Source of the DNA: Paulownia fortunei
Taxonomy: Eukaryota > Streptophyta > Magnoliopsida > Lamiales > Paulowniaceae
NCBI GenBank assembly: GCA_019321725.1
Contig: CM033119.1
Coordinates: 992,001 to 1,056,000, forward strand
Length of the DNA: 64,000 bases
Direction of reading: 5' to 3'
Part shown: positions 1 through 13,281 of the stretch, piece after piece
Layout: every line of letters begins with the position of its first letter
Position numbering within the stretch: position 1 is the first letter of the stretch
The notes under the pieces: generated by a model
Seen by the model: only the letters and a program-made list of their open reading frames with translations
The model's database searches: none
What the model was told of the DNA's origin: nothing
Translations under genes and position numbers: made by a program

Positions 1-535
1 CCATCTTTCTATTTCCAAAAACAGCTTTACAAAACAAGCTGGCAACCAATAATTTCTTGATATTTTGATTAAAGAACACATACCAAATACTAAACTGGGT
101 CATGACTCAATCAACTCTAATACCAATTCCACAATTCCCAGCTCAATTTAAGCACGAGAATGCATAAAATAATATATCTTTCCTTCATAGATTTCAATAT
201 CATAAAAAGATTCAATCTTTCCACCAGAAATACTTGAGAGAAAAGCTTAATATCGCAGAAGCTAAATTATTCAAGCAATTCAACAAATCAGGCAAGGCTA
301 TCCTGTGAAAACAGAAATACTTAACAAACGAAAAGGAAGAACTTAAATCAAGCATACATATACTGAATTGCTTCAGCAATAAAAAACAACAACAAAGAAA
401 TCAGGTTAAACAAACCCATAGTACAAATTTAATAAAATAACCACCAGCATCACCCTGATTCAAGATTCTTCACAAAAAAAAATCAAATAACTGGTGCTCA
501 CACTCCAACACACAAAATAAGGTAATTAAACTCAC
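1..535 (-). other. Intron 1 of the RMR-like gene (partial)
   Basis: This stretch lies downstream, on the minus strand, of a good GTGAGT donor at 535-530. It is AT-rich and I see no exon in it. The next exons should lie beyond the left edge. Confidence 0.5.
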
Positions 536-662
536 CAAAATTAGCTTCAATGTCATCAAAAGATAGAGTAATGTTGTTGCCTATCAAAACCACATTGCCA
601 TAAGCTGTGAAAGCACCCAGCAAACAGAAAAAGCAGCAGAAAAATACCCAGAAATTCAACAT
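536..662 (-). CDS. RMR-type vacuolar sorting receptor (PA-TM-RING), first coding exon, partial
   Basis: This is the first coding exon of a minus-strand gene. RMR proteins are receptors that carry storage proteins to the protein storage vacuole; they have a lumenal protease-associated domain, one membrane segment and a cytosolic RING domain. The exon gives an ATG at 662, a hydrophobic signal peptide rich in Phe, Cys and Leu (about 20 residues), and then the start of the mature protein, GNVVLIGNNITLSFDDIEAN. That segment resembles the N-terminus of the lumenal domain in Arabidopsis RMR proteins as I remember them. The exon ends in phase 1 at a GTGAGT donor. A longer frame upstream to 695 begins with TTG, so I place the start at 662. 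The RING and membrane parts are outside the window, so the assignment rests on one exon. Confidence 0.55.
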
Positions 663-918
663 CTTTATCAACCATAAAAATCTCAACTTTTCCAAGATTT
701 ATAAAAAGCTTCTGAAACCCCCCTATTTTCCCGAAAGAAATAATCTTTTTGCTAAATTTCTGCAAGGGTTTCAACTATAAGAAAATTGAAACATCAGCTT
801 CCATACTGCGGTATGATTATGTGATGTGATCGTTCTTTTTAGGGCTATTTGATTATTTCGTGTTATATTGTGGCGTATTTTTCAAGAGAGAATTTTGTAC
901 CAATCAAAATTAAATTTG

Positions 919-929
919 CTATATATAGG
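919..929 (-). promoter_or_regulatory. TATA box of the RMR-like gene
   Basis: A TATATATA core is flanked by G/C on the minus strand, about 255 bases upstream of the ATG at 662. It predicts a transcription start near 890 and a 5' UTR of roughly 230 bases. Being palindromic, its strand is assigned from gene context. Confidence 0.45.
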
Positions 930-2779
930 AGTTGTGTCTTTTTGTGTGGGTGTGCTGTAGTGATAATCTTGCATGAATATCTGTCCAGAAAATGATAAAA
1001 TAAACTAAATAGATAAAACCATTGAGTTTTGCAACTTGCTCCTCCTAGTTATTGAGTATAAATGTTTTGACTCTAATTGACCAAAAAATGACCACAAAAG
1101 ACAATTGTTTGGAACGCTTCTTAACACTTTATTTCTAAATAATATAAACTAGAAAATTATTTATTTGTAATTTTTTACATATTGTTATGTCATAAATTAA
1201 AAATATTGCGTAAAGGTTAAATCTTGTCATTCTATCACATACAAAATCTCTCAATTTCTCTCAATTTTTTTTTTTTTTTTGCAAAATATATAAAAGAATG
1301 TTAAAATGATGAATTTTCCTCATAGTTGCATGAAGGTTTTCCTTCTCTTTTGATTTATTTCCTCCAACTAGAGGATTTAGCTTAAAATCAAAAGTAAGGG
1401 AATAATCTAGAAATGAATGGATCCTTGAAAAGGGAACATGATAATGGATTCAGTTCAGAGGATTCTTGCTAGGGGTGATAATATTCTTATCTTGAAACAT
1501 AATGATTATAAAAATTATCCACCACCTCCACGACCATACTAGATTAATCTCCTTAGGTATGACTAAAAGATGAGGTTAATAATTGCTATTTTTTTTTTAT
1601 AGTGAAGTAGGCGCTCAAAGTGGGGCCCATATAATATTTGTCAAATTCCACACAAATAAAATGGGCACAAGACAAGTTTTTCTTAGCGGATTACTCATAT
1701 ATAAACTATTTATAATTAGGAGATTGTGGGCTGGTTTTGTAAATGGGTCAACCCGGGAGGCAACTTGATATTGTGGGCCCATCAAGTGTGATCTTAATTT
1801 TTGTGCGTCTACTAGGGAATGTATTTACTCTCTAAAGTCTTAAACCTTTTTATGCTAATTAATATTAATGTAATAGTCAAAATTCTCACTTTCAGGTTTT
1901 TCTTTATGGTTCTTGTCTCATAAACAGACTAATAAGAAGAGAACATTGTGGGCATACTTGGGATTTTTCGGTATGACCCACTTAGTCATAAAGGACAAGA
2001 ATTTCAGATTTATATAAAAATGAAGACATAAAGGACAACGCAGTTTACATTGACTCATCAATCGTCTGCCAACTCCACGATTTTAATGAGATATAAACCA
2101 AGAAAATTTATTAGATTGAAGACGGAATATTCTACACATATACAGGAGCAATATGAGAACAAAAATGTATGGTTTTCAGCCATTTGGGTAGTGTAAGAAT
2201 GTTGAAGCCGAGCCTCTATATAGTACAACAATATTGAAAAGGGAGCACCTCGGGCACTCATTTACTCCGTGACTAAGTAGATGGCAACATTGGCATAAAA
2301 GGATCAATATTGAGGTCGTATATGGAAATAGAATGGTTATCACATTTCCCCCATGATCTTCAAGAAAGAACACAATTGCCACAGAACATTCAGCTCTTTT
2401 CAATGTTCGACCCAGAATTTAGCATCTTCCACCTGCAAATGGTTGCAATACTTCAGGGAAGTAGGAAAAACCCGTGCCATGGAAACTTTGAATAGATATT
2501 ACAGTTCTAAGCAAGCACCAGGAACTGCATTTATAATTCACTCCACTTCCATATACTCTTAAAAGGCAAAATTATGGTTAGGCAGGTAGATTTGTGATGC
2601 TGATGCAATAATACTTGTAAGCTCGATCCAATCATGGGTGTGCGCGTGTGCACAGGCCAACATTTTTCTCTGTGGTGGCGGTTGGTGGGAAAGAATTATA
2701 AGACCCAAACAGGAAATGATTTTGTATTCACAACTTACAAGTTGAGTTGCAACAGCTTGAACTAATAAACTAGTTACCT
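930..2779. other. Spacer: RMR promoter and Rgp1 3' region
   Basis: There is no supported gene here. The left part is upstream sequence of the RMR-like gene. The right part, from about 2,050 or 2,550 to 2,779, is probably the 3' UTR of the Rgp1 gene. The short frames between 1,583 and 2,562 have no recognisable domain and overlap each other on both strands. Confidence 0.5.
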
Positions 2780-5700
2780 TCATGTCCGAATCCACAAAGG
2801 TTCCAACGAGACTGGCCTCTCATTTCTAATTTGAGCCGCTGCTGCCCCTAAAGGAGGTGTGTGAACAGTAATTGGAAGAATCCACTCACATTTGTCCCTT
2901 CCCTCTATCAGAAGAGGATGCTCAAACCTGACAATAAAGGAAGCATAATTACATTCAGAAGCCAAGAGGTGATGAAAATAATTGTCAAGCTTAAAAGGAT
3001 CGTGCAACAGGGACGCGTTATTTTTCAATATCCTTAATTAGCAGGTAACCACATACAATAAACTAGGGTAAACTGGTGGAAATTACAAAAGGAGAAAATA
3101 GAAATCTCCAACCAGAAGTTTTCATCTAATTAAGATAATTTCTCTCTGATTCACCCCCACCATAACACGAATTATACCTTGTCCAGTCCACATTCTTTGG
3201 AGTTGTAAGAAATTCAAATCGTAGAGCCCATTGCACAGAGACATAGCGGGTAGAAAAAGTCATTGGCCCATCCATTGGAATGGAAAAGAGAAAGCTTGTC
3301 TGGACTAAATCTGCCACAACCTCATGGTGATCGCTATGAACCTGCACAATCAAACAGGGTAAAAGATCAGCTGTTAACTGCTTACTATTGCACATGAAAT
3401 CAAAATTCTATTTTGGATAGTTGGACCATAGAATTCATCTTAAAACAGAAAAAGGGAATGCATATTTGAATTTTATAAGCAAGTTTGATTGGCCATACCT
3501 GCCGCGCAACCATCATTTAGATCTCCATGAAACTTCTTTTTAACTTATGAGGGAGGAGATGAAGTCCAATATATTAAAGTGTAAAATGAATACAGCATGC
3601 AGCTATTATCGACAAAATGAACAGTCGTAAGATAAAACTATGCACCTTGGTAATAGTAGGAGAATGCCTTCGAGAAGGATGAACAAAATGCCGACTTATA
3701 GTCTCCGTCATCTCCAAAGTTATTGACAGCTAAAAGGCACCAATTATCCCATTAACTTCATAATTATAACAAATTAACTAATGGCTGTTCACAACTATAT
3801 ATTCTGGAATGCACCAGTACCTCAAGGCATCTCCTAGCCCCTTCTTCATGAAAGAAAGTAAGGGTTCCACCTATCTGTGCATTAAAAAAGGAAGGCATCG
3901 TTAACTAAGGAATGAAGAAAATACAATTTGCCACCAAATTCTCATGCTTTACCGTATCACAAAAGTAATAAGTTGACTCAGAGTTCTTAGGTGAAAATCT
4001 CAGTAGAACTTGATCATCCAGTCTGATATTGTATGATCTCCCTCTAGCAAACCCTTCTGCTGCAAAAAATGTTGGCAGAAAATTAGTCTTAAAAAATCAA
4101 CAGTAAGTCAAATGCAGGATATTGGAATACCAAGAACAAATTACATGCTCCAGACTCAACAGGTACAAAGGTAGATGGTACTCTTGAGTCATCATCCACA
4201 GACAGGGCTTTCAGATGTCTTGGCGGTTGACTGGAAGGCACAATGGTAGGAGACCTGTCTGGAGACAGTGTTGCAAACAGATAACTATCAGGAACACTAC
4301 CCATCATCACCTCAAAGAGCAAAAACACAGAAGGCTGCCTACTCAAGGGAATATTCTTACAAGGCAGCAGTTCATATTTTGATATATCAAGTTAAACTAT
4401 AAAATGTAGCATGATCCTTCATAATCGTAAATGCATATTGCAGTAAGCATTAACAATAAAAAAAATAGTTTACCGCCAGTGGAATCATGTGAGACCTCAG
4501 CCACAGACAGCCCAGGAAGTGCCATGTTTGAGGATGCGCTAGTGCGTCCTTCAACATAAAGAGAACCCCGATTTGAAGACCTCGCTGCAAATGACTGCAG
4601 TGATAATGAACTTCCAAAAGTTTTGTTTAGATCTTCCTTCGTGGGATTGTAGGAAGAAACAGATGAGATCTCGTCCCTTGAACTTTCATACCCATCTTCA
4701 ACTCCATCGGAAGTCTCATTCACTTTAGCCTATGAAGAAAAAACAATTCAATCCATGGTCATAACTTTGATCCCAAAGTTACCCCTCCCCCCTTTTTCAA
4801 GGATAACGAGGAGTGGAGAATACAAAGGACACGTTAAAGAATTAAATCAAGGTACAGAAGTAGCAGAGAGAAGCAGAATTTTACCCACTGAGAATCGGCA
4901 TCCATTTCTTTCCAGTATACATCCAAGAGGACGGTTGTTACAGGAACTATTCCTGATAAAGTCGTGCCAAGAAAATAGCTATATAACAAAAAAAAGCTAG
5001 ACAAAAACTTCATAAATGGAAAGGGAAATTCTATCTCAATCTAGTTTGACTGGACCTAGACCAGTAACCAAGTGAGTGGATGCCAAGGTCGGTAGCCAAT
5101 CAAATGACAAGTGAAAATGTACCATGTGATATTTTGGGCCAGAACAAACCAACTTGGGCAAGATTTTACGAGTCTTGATGCAATGGAGACAATTTGTATG
5201 GTACAATTAAGTTCCTATATCATCTTTTGGCATATAATTTCTGACCCAAAAGACTTATTGAGGAGAGAAACAAAAAGAAAAAGGATGCCTAAAGAAGACA
5301 AAAGCTAGCAGTTTAAGGCACAAACATAAGAGGAGATGACAGAAAACTTTACCATCAGCTCGACTTTCTTCACTGAGCAGGCCATTGTTTTTCTGAACAA
5401 CCCATATCTGCAGTGGTATTCGAGCTTCCTGTCAATGGAAGGTCATCAAAATTTGATCAAAATAGGTGCGGCATGAAATGACAGATAAGAATAAGAAGGA
5501 AGCAACACGAATCTAGAAATTAATAAAATGGTATTATTCATCGAACAAAACTGGCATACGACATTCACTAAAAGATCAATGATGCATTGTGTTAGCCTGA
5601 TGAAGAAAAGGATAACTGCAAATACATGAACATGGAGAACCTTACACCAATGACAATATGGAAAAGAGAACTAGCAAAAGCCCAGAAAAAGAAATTAGCG

Positions 5701-8643
5701 AGAGAGCAAAGAGGAAAAAGAAACACAACATTTTGGTTCTCTTAATGCACAGTTCGAGTAAGAGTGAAAGGAATTACTAGATCTGCTAAATGTAGCATAA
5801 AGGAATATATTTCCAAGTACTGGGCGGGAAATGCAAGGCAGGAAATGACAAAAAGGAGGATTAACTACGTGTCTCATGCCTCAAACTATGCAAGAATGGC
5901 CAATATAACAGGCAACAAAAAAATGTGGAAGTATTTAATGGAAGTGCAAGAGAAAGAACAGATGTAGTGGCATGTAGAGAAGCCAAGGACAATGAGAAAC
6001 TAACCAGTTCAGAAAATTCTTGTCTTGACTCTCCCTGAGGGGTTCCATTTTCCAAATGCAGATATTGTCCAGATAATGTACTCCTAACATAGTACAGATA
6101 ACGTATTGTTGCACCTCTGTATGACGGAGGTATAAGGCTTGGTAGAAGGGTGCGCAACACATCTACAAGTAAACAGCATTGTAAAATTCATAGCAAGCTT
6201 GAATTAAGTGAATTGTGATTAGAATGAAAACAAGAGGCATATAGACATTACATCTCAAACCAGTCCAATAATTGACCTCCCAAGCAATGGTGGAATAGCT
6301 ATATTAGAATTTGTGGTGTATGCGAACAAAAGAAACAGAGGGTACCAGATTATATCAAGTATAGCAGGTTTCAAAAACTTAGTCATACCCAAATAACAAG
6401 GCTTTAGTCCACCAACCAAATTATCAGGCTAGGCCCAACCACCAATCATTTTTGCTCTGATGAAGCAATTCTAGTACAATTCTGCCCCTTGATTTAAGCC
6501 CATGTTAATATACATTTCTCACTGCTCCAACACAGCATTGTACATAAACAATAAGACACGATGCTAAGTTCTTTACATGGATAGACCGTTAATGTGTACT
6601 TTCATTTCCCATAACCTAATTGCTCTCAGGGCACTTCCACTGCATGATGTATTATAGCTAAAGCCCGCACAAACAGGAATGCTTGGAGTGTCAATATATA
6701 ATGCAGATAAACAGTTACTTCTGATGAACGGTAAAAGATGAAAAATGGCTGTATCACACAACATGATATCTTGGTTTGACCATTAATATCATCTATTATA
6801 AGAAAATTATGAAATACCTAACTTAAAAAATGACAAAATTAAAGTAATTGATGTTGCTTGAGAGGGACCACACATAGGAAGAGTTGGTACTTCATTAGAA
6901 TAGAAAAGTAAGAAAGTCATCAGCACTATAATGTTAGTGGACAGGTATGACTGGAAATAGCCAAACAATAATTTAACAATGGACAGGCTACCATACAAGT
7001 TTGCTGGACTTGGAATAAGCATGCAACAATAAAAGCAACGAGCGGCATGGACTTAAATCTATTCATATTTACAAGTTTCGGTGATGCTGAATGCTAAATT
7101 TGAAGTTCTATCAATCTGAAAATAACTAAGAAACGGCAGCATTCGTCAATTTACTCAGCCTTACAAGTTTTGGTGGCCCCGCTGGAAATAATTTGATTTG
7201 AAACTATGGTTGGAGTCGAGCAATCCATGAATACATACTCACCTGAGGAGAAAAAGATGGCACAGATTACACATGCAAAAGCCAATAATTGTACCTCATG
7301 CAGTAGTTTTTTTCTTCTTTATATGATGTCCTTTTACTCATGTAGGTTCCTTTAGTCTCATCTTATCTTTCAATTGAAACTAGAAAATAGAGAATATAGT
7401 ATAAAACATTAGGTAGCAAGCAATTCCAGGTTTACAACCTGCAGATGCATACAACAGATATGCCCCAGATAAATATGAAATGAGGGGCTCTTGCAAGCAA
7501 AAATGCATCATAAATTCAATAAGCCTGAACATGATAAGTATCAATATTTATGTGAGGTTAATTACAAGTGACACGCTTGAATTTTTTTGAAGTGCAACTA
7601 TGAGCTCTGAAACAGAATCATGTGAAATATATATCCTTTTGATCAGTTATAAAACTGGCTGGAGACATGCATTGCGGTTAAGTTTCGTGAGGGGAAAAGT
7701 GCAGAGATCTTTCTCTCTCTCTCTCTGCCTTTCAAGTTTGAAAGAAAGGCATCATTGCCTCATCTCTCTTAGTTTGTGCTTCCATAAGAAGGGAGACATC
7801 ATGAAGATTGTTTTATTTTTCTTTATATATTCTTTACAAGAAGGTACATCCGCGCCAAGTTTCATACATTACCTGATGTCAACATCAGACTATTTGTAAT
7901 CCTCCATGTGGAAATCGACAGGTAATAGACACCATGGAGGCATACAACTAAATTTGACACCTGATTCATAGACAATCTGCTCCAGAACTAAAATGTTTCC
8001 CAAAGAAAGATAGGGTGAATCATATTCAATTTGATCCGTTACAAGAATTAAAAATTTCGACTTCAAGACTCCAGTTTGATGCCGACAAATGCAACTTTTA
8101 CCTCTTATTCACTACAAAACTTAACGGACTCTACACAATCAAATCCTCAAAGAGAATTATCTATACTTTTTTCCACATTTCTTATTTATTGAGCTTATTT
8201 GCATCTGCTTTCTGTAGTTTCCTATCAATTCTACGCATCATCAATGGACATTGTTTCAGCTAAAAAAGGACACTCGGACACACCCACATCTGATCCACCA
8301 AATCACCCGCATTGAGAAAATAACTCACATAAAACGATTAAAACAAAGAAAAGGTACCTCGGCGCTGCTTAGAATCAGGACTAGGCTTAGGAGTGTTGAA
8401 CCACTGGGTGTCCAATTTCTCGATCCCTTTAATTTCGAAGTTAAGCTTTTCGATCAAAAGCGACCACGAATTGTTGGGGTTTTTTATATCAATAGTGATG
8501 GTGATCAGATCACCGGGTCTGTACACTTCCCTGTCCGCTTCCAATTTCAGCTGCGGCGGGTTGACATTTCCGCCGCCAGTGACGGCGGCGGAGGTGAGGC
8601 CAAAGAATGAGAATTTCCGGGAAGGTTTATTAGGTGGCGGCAT
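2780..8643 (-). CDS. RGP1-like protein (Rgp1 domain), predicted Rab6/Ypt6 exchange-factor subunit
   Basis: In yeast and animals Rgp1 pairs with Ric1 as exchange factor for Ypt6/Rab6 in Golgi retrograde traffic; the plant role is inferred. Exons in transcript order: 8643-8358, 6162-6005, 5428-5353, 4952-4885, 4729-4474, about 4363-4145, 4059-3953, 3874-3821, 3729-3646, 3341-3178, 2927-2780. Diagnostic segments are EADREVYRPGDLITITIDIK in exon 1, YRGATIRYLYYVRS in exon 2, RGRSYNIRLDDQVLLRFSPK in exon 7, GGTLTFFHEEGARRCLEV in exon 8 and HPLLIEGRDKCEWILPITVH in the last exon. The protein is about 530 aa. The ATG at 8643 is the first in frame; the frame to 8667 begins with TTG. All junctions hold frame except exon 5 to exon 6: exon 5 ends in phase 1 at a GTAAAC donor, but no AG before exon 6 restores the needed frame. 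Intron 1 is 2.2 kb. Confidence 0.85.
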
Positions 8644-8718
8644 TTTTTGGGAGAAATTTTGGATCAATCCATTGAAGAAGATTCTTTGATGAGAGAGAGA
8701 TTTTCTTCTTCACTTGAT

Positions 8719-8721
<3 letters not shown>

Positions 8722-8751
<30 letters not shown>
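8722..8751 (-). repeat. (CT)15 microsatellite in the Rgp1 gene leader
   Basis: An uninterrupted GA repeat on the plus strand reads as CT on the coding strand, about 80 bases upstream of the ATG. Such CT tracts are common in plant 5' UTRs and core promoters. Confidence 0.85.
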
Positions 8752-8753
<2 letters not shown>

Positions 8754-8807
8754 TTATTAGTGAAAAGGCCACAATGTTTGGTTAAAAAATGTGTTTTGTG
8801 TCTTATA

Positions 8808-8894
8808 GGGCTTAATCTGAAAGATGTGTTTATTCATATTGGGCCTATCTTATTGGGCTTAATCTGAAAGATGTGTTCATGTCATATTGGGCCT
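8808..8894. repeat. Tandem duplication carrying GGGCCT motifs in the Rgp1 promoter
   Basis: Two copies of about 40 bases lie at 8808-8846 and 8855-8894. Both start GGGCTTAATCTGAAAGATGT and end in CATATTGGGCCT. Each brings one TGGGCC (site II-like) element, so the duplication doubles the elements upstream of the minus-strand Rgp1 gene. Confidence 0.8.
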
Positions 8895-10212
8895 AATCTG
8901 GTCTGGATAAGATAACAAACTATAGTTTCACACTATTTCAGAGGGAAGCCCAAAGTTGGAGCAATTCCTAATGGATTTGAAACTCTCGGAGAATTTCAAA
9001 TCTATAATAATTTTTTCATTGAATAATTTTATAATATAATAAATTTTAAATAATTAATTTTCTCTTTTGAGTTATTTTTTAATTTATTGTGATACATTTC
9101 AAATTCATTTTATATATGGAGTCATTTAAAAAAAAAATTTCAAATTTTTTCCTCAAATTCAAATTTTTTCATTCAAATACTACCTATAATTTATTATACA
9201 AATAAGAAATCACTATACGGATGGACCACTTGAGACTTATGCGACTCAACATTCTTTATACAAGTCCAAGTAAAAATAGTTAAAATCTCGATCTCTTTTC
9301 TTGGAAACCTAGCTGTCACTGAATTTTTCTTTTAAATTATGTTTGGGTATCCGATTTGATTGCATACAAACCAGTCCGTCTATAGATTTCTGATTTTTCC
9401 CTTTGTTAAGATATAGAAATTGCGAATTCGGGCTGTCCAAACCCTCTCAAGTATATATTTCTGCTTTGGTTCATTAGATCCACCATGAATGATCTGGATC
9501 CTACCTCCCAAGTGTTAGTACCCTTATCCCAAAATAAATGTTCCATTTCTACATTACCAATGATTTTTGACAATTTTAATATTATTAAAACTTTCAAAAA
9601 CTTGTTATATTGAATGTTAATGATATTCAAATATTTCATAAGAAAATAATTTAGTTTTTAATTATTATATTCAATAAAAATTGGCTCAGTGTTTTATGCG
9701 CTTTTGATTTTGATTCCAAAATGTAAATTTTTTGGATCATTTGATTATTTTTTCAATTAGTCCTGAGGTTTTTAAAGATAAATTCCACGTGAAACTTATG
9801 GATCCATTAAATCCAAAACATGAAGTAAACAACCACATGAGTTTCATATCATTTTTGTCGTAAAAAATTGATAGCCCATCAAAAAAATGACTAAATATAC
9901 AATAGAATTTGAAATTTGGGGTCAAAACTAAAATCCCATAAAGTACGAAACCGATAATGAAATCGTCCCTATCTTAAGTTATCAAAAATACAATTTACCT
10001 AATTGATCACACTAGTTATTAGTCAGGTTCAAAATATCAAGCATATATACTATTACAATAAGAATCCGTCTTAATCTGCAATTCTTGAGGTCAAGAGATG
10101 TGAGAGATTCTATCATTGTCCTCTACAGCACTTTTTCATGGAGTATTATTAATACTTTTCTCATACAGAAACATACTATTTTAAAAGACAAATCATCCAC
10201 ACACACACACAC

Positions 10213-10269
10213 ACCCCACCCAACCCCTCCCCTGCCCCCACCCCCCACCCCTAAAGTACCCCCCACCCA
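10213..10269 (-). other. G-quadruplex-forming tract (minus strand)
   Basis: The plus strand carries a CA repeat followed by many runs of three to six C separated by one to two bases. On the minus strand this gives more than four G runs of at least three with loops of one or two bases. The first six runs, at 10213-10250, satisfy the canonical quadruplex pattern. It lies in a spacer. Confidence 0.7.
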
Positions 10270-11344
10270 CAAAAAAGAAAAGAAAACACTGCTTTCATAA
10301 CCATAAAACAATAGTAATAATAAGTCAACCAGAATATCAAGGGTTAGGTGTGGCCTTATATTTTTGAAATGAAATTTTGGACATTGTAAGATTGTTTAAA
10401 TCTATTGTTGTCAACTTCAAACTACATCTTGTCCCTCCTTCTTATTGATTATTAATACTTCTTATTTGGATAAAGAAAAAAGAAAAGTAAAAGAACAAGA
10501 AGCTTCAAAAAAAAACATATTTTCTTTCTTCTTGCATGTCCCTTAAACTCCAATTTTCTTTATTGCATGCATATACAGTTCCTTGAGCATGAAGACAAGA
10601 ATTAGAAAGTTACATAAAATTACTTGGTACACATGAAAAACATTTCTTTGATATAATTCCAATCATTGGAAAAGACAAAAAAAAAAAAAAAAAATAAAAA
10701 AATGATTTGATTCGAGATTTGAAAAACTCGTTTAAAGCAGCATACAAACTTATAATAACATTCAAAGTAACACAATGAGAATTCTACATTATATAATTCA
10801 AATTATATAAACAAGAATGATCAATTTATCGTTAAATTTTAAAATCCTTCACTAGATAATTTGAGTATTGATCAAGTGCATTGCACCAAATTGCTGGTTA
10901 TTATTTCACTACACTAATCCTATCATAACACCGACACGAAATATTTTTCAACAAACATTCAATCGCTAAGTCATTGTACGATTTAATTTAGAGACGAGAA
11001 ATATTTAATATTGAAGAGATTTTTTTCCGTTTGGGGGCGAAAATTCCGGATCCTTGTCACAGGAGGGGGTTCCTCATTAATTAGTGGAAGATCAAGTTGT
11101 GAGTCCGTACTAGATATGACAGGAAAAATTATTACATCCTTTTGTCTTTGGTTGGTGGCTTGTAAGATTTTCCATTGTTGGATGCCATTTACTGATCATG
11201 GCCTGACTATGTTGTTCAGCAGTGTATACAAGCCTAAATATCTTTTGCCATTAATATGAAAGATGAAATATAATAAACCCTACCACAAGAGTGGTCAGAT
11301 CATCAGATGAATTGCATATTATGCATGTATCACGCTAGCTAACA

Positions 11345-11348
<4 letters not shown>

Positions 11349-11375
<27 letters not shown>
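11349..11375. repeat. (AT)n microsatellite
   Basis: An uninterrupted AT dinucleotide run of about 27 bases in the spacer. Confidence 0.9.
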
Positions 11376-13248
11376 CATGCACATGCATGGTTAATGGGTA
11401 GCTATCTTACCTACAATCATCCTCTGTCGGCGAATAATTTAATGCATACTACTTGATAAAAAAAAAGAAAGAAATTATAACATAATTAGGACAAACAAAC
11501 ACAGTACACACTTATTGCTTTTGTTCGTGATGATGTGTCCAGATCGCCCTGAGAGGTCGGGTGAGTTTCAAATTTCGATCTCATCTGGGAGAAAGTAATT
11601 TGACTTGAGAGCATAGGAAATTGCTCGATTTGTTGTGATAATTCTTAACTAAAATTCTTCAATTTTTAAATTATGTGTCGAGTTAAAGATATTTTAAAGA
11701 ACTCGTAATTTTAAATAAAGAAAACAAAGCATACCCATTGACTTTGTGGCATGGGGTATTTAAAGTATGAAGTGACGAGCCACATGTTTTTAACCTAATG
11801 ATTCATAATGTCAAAGATCACCGGCTGATAACTCGGTTTGTATCAAGGTTAAAATCAGATCAGGTAAGACCCGCGTAAAAAGACACAGATCTTATACTAT
11901 TTGGACAATACATTTTAGTTGTAGGGGCATTTTCATCATTTTGGGTTATTTATTATTTCTTTTTCATCACTACTCCCCCGAATTTTCATCATATGGGATG
12001 TCTTCCTCCCATATGATCTTTAGCCCTTACCAGGCTTGAAGAAGATAGAGGCCACAACATCGTGCTAGTAAGAACTCTCTACTTCTCCTTTGCCACATTA
12101 TTTTTTTTTTTTTAACATGTTGAATTGCTTTGCTTAAACTATTACCTTATTCCACCAAATGTTGTTTCAATTCACCCACTAGAGGTCCTAAGTGACAAGA
12201 TTCTAGTTTTCAGAAGGCGTGGAGCGAGCTAGAGGCGAACCTAAGGTCCACCCGAGCCTTTATTGATCGCGAGGTTGCGGCACAAAGAAGAGCTCGAAGA
12301 TCAATATCAATGTATCCCTCATCTTGAGAGATAATTGGAAGAAGCTCAGAGTATAGGTTATCATGTTGCCATTTATGGTTATTTTTTAAAATTTCAAAAT
12401 GAAGTGTCACGTGCAATTTTGCTAAAAATTAATTTGAAATTACGATTTTGTTAAATAAAATTAAAGATGCAATTTTGAGTAATTTTAACCAGTAAAGAGA
12501 AAATAATAATAAAAAAAAAAAAAACTTTTTTAGGTCACATATATATATATATATCATATTTATCCAATCTCAACTATGAATTACATAAAATATGACCAAG
12601 TACATATAGTTTTTACAATTAAAGATTAGGCATGAAATTCATTTTCACCAACACCAACAATATTTTTTTTTCTTTTTACTTACATGTATATTTAAACATG
12701 ATATTATCTACACACTTAATTTTTCATCCACTATTTTTTAGAAAAAAAATTAACCACTAGATATAGGATGAATAAATTAATAATTATCATGATGTTACAA
12801 CACCCAAAATTAATCCCAAATAATATATTTATTAATTTAAGTAATTAAACTAAATTTATAAATTAAGGGGTAGTGCTGTGCGGTGTGGTTTTGGTTTAAA
12901 TTTTTTAATCACTGCGTGTATAACAAATCAATCACAAAGTGAAGTGTAATGTGATTCAGACAATTTTGATCATTTTATGATCAGTCGAAACTCAGAATGA
13001 GCCGAGTGGGGAAAAAAGAGAAGTCTCTTCAGACAGGTAAAGGCTCTTGGCAAGGAGAAGTTTGTACAATCCAACGAGTATAAGGAGTTGGACTTCAAAA
13101 ATTCTCCTGTATTCAGAGCCCAACAGCTGAGGCTTGGTGGGGTTGTGGAGGGGTTCGACCTTCATCGTCTCAACCCCTTTAAAGTGGACATCTTAGTATT
13201 GTTCATCATCATTCCAAGGCTTCTTTAGTCAAATGTTGCAAAATTATT

Positions 13249-13281
13249 TAATTAATTAATTAATTAATTAATTAATTAATT
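13249..13281. repeat. (ATTA)n tetranucleotide microsatellite
   Basis: About eight perfect ATTA/TTAA units in the spacer. Confidence 0.9.

Noticed and set aside
663..774. Longer starts for the RMR-like exon (frames reaching 695 and 774)
   Set aside because: The frame to 695 starts with TTG. The frame to 774 is a different phase and would not read the conserved mature segment.
4755..5000. Plus-strand open frame of 81 codons
   Set aside because: It is antisense to a real Rgp1 exon (4885-4952) that joins in frame with its neighbours.
12870..13230. Possible retrotransposon coding fragment
   Set aside because: The patch is less AT-rich than its surroundings, but I could not find any protease, reverse transcriptase, integrase or gag motif in any frame.
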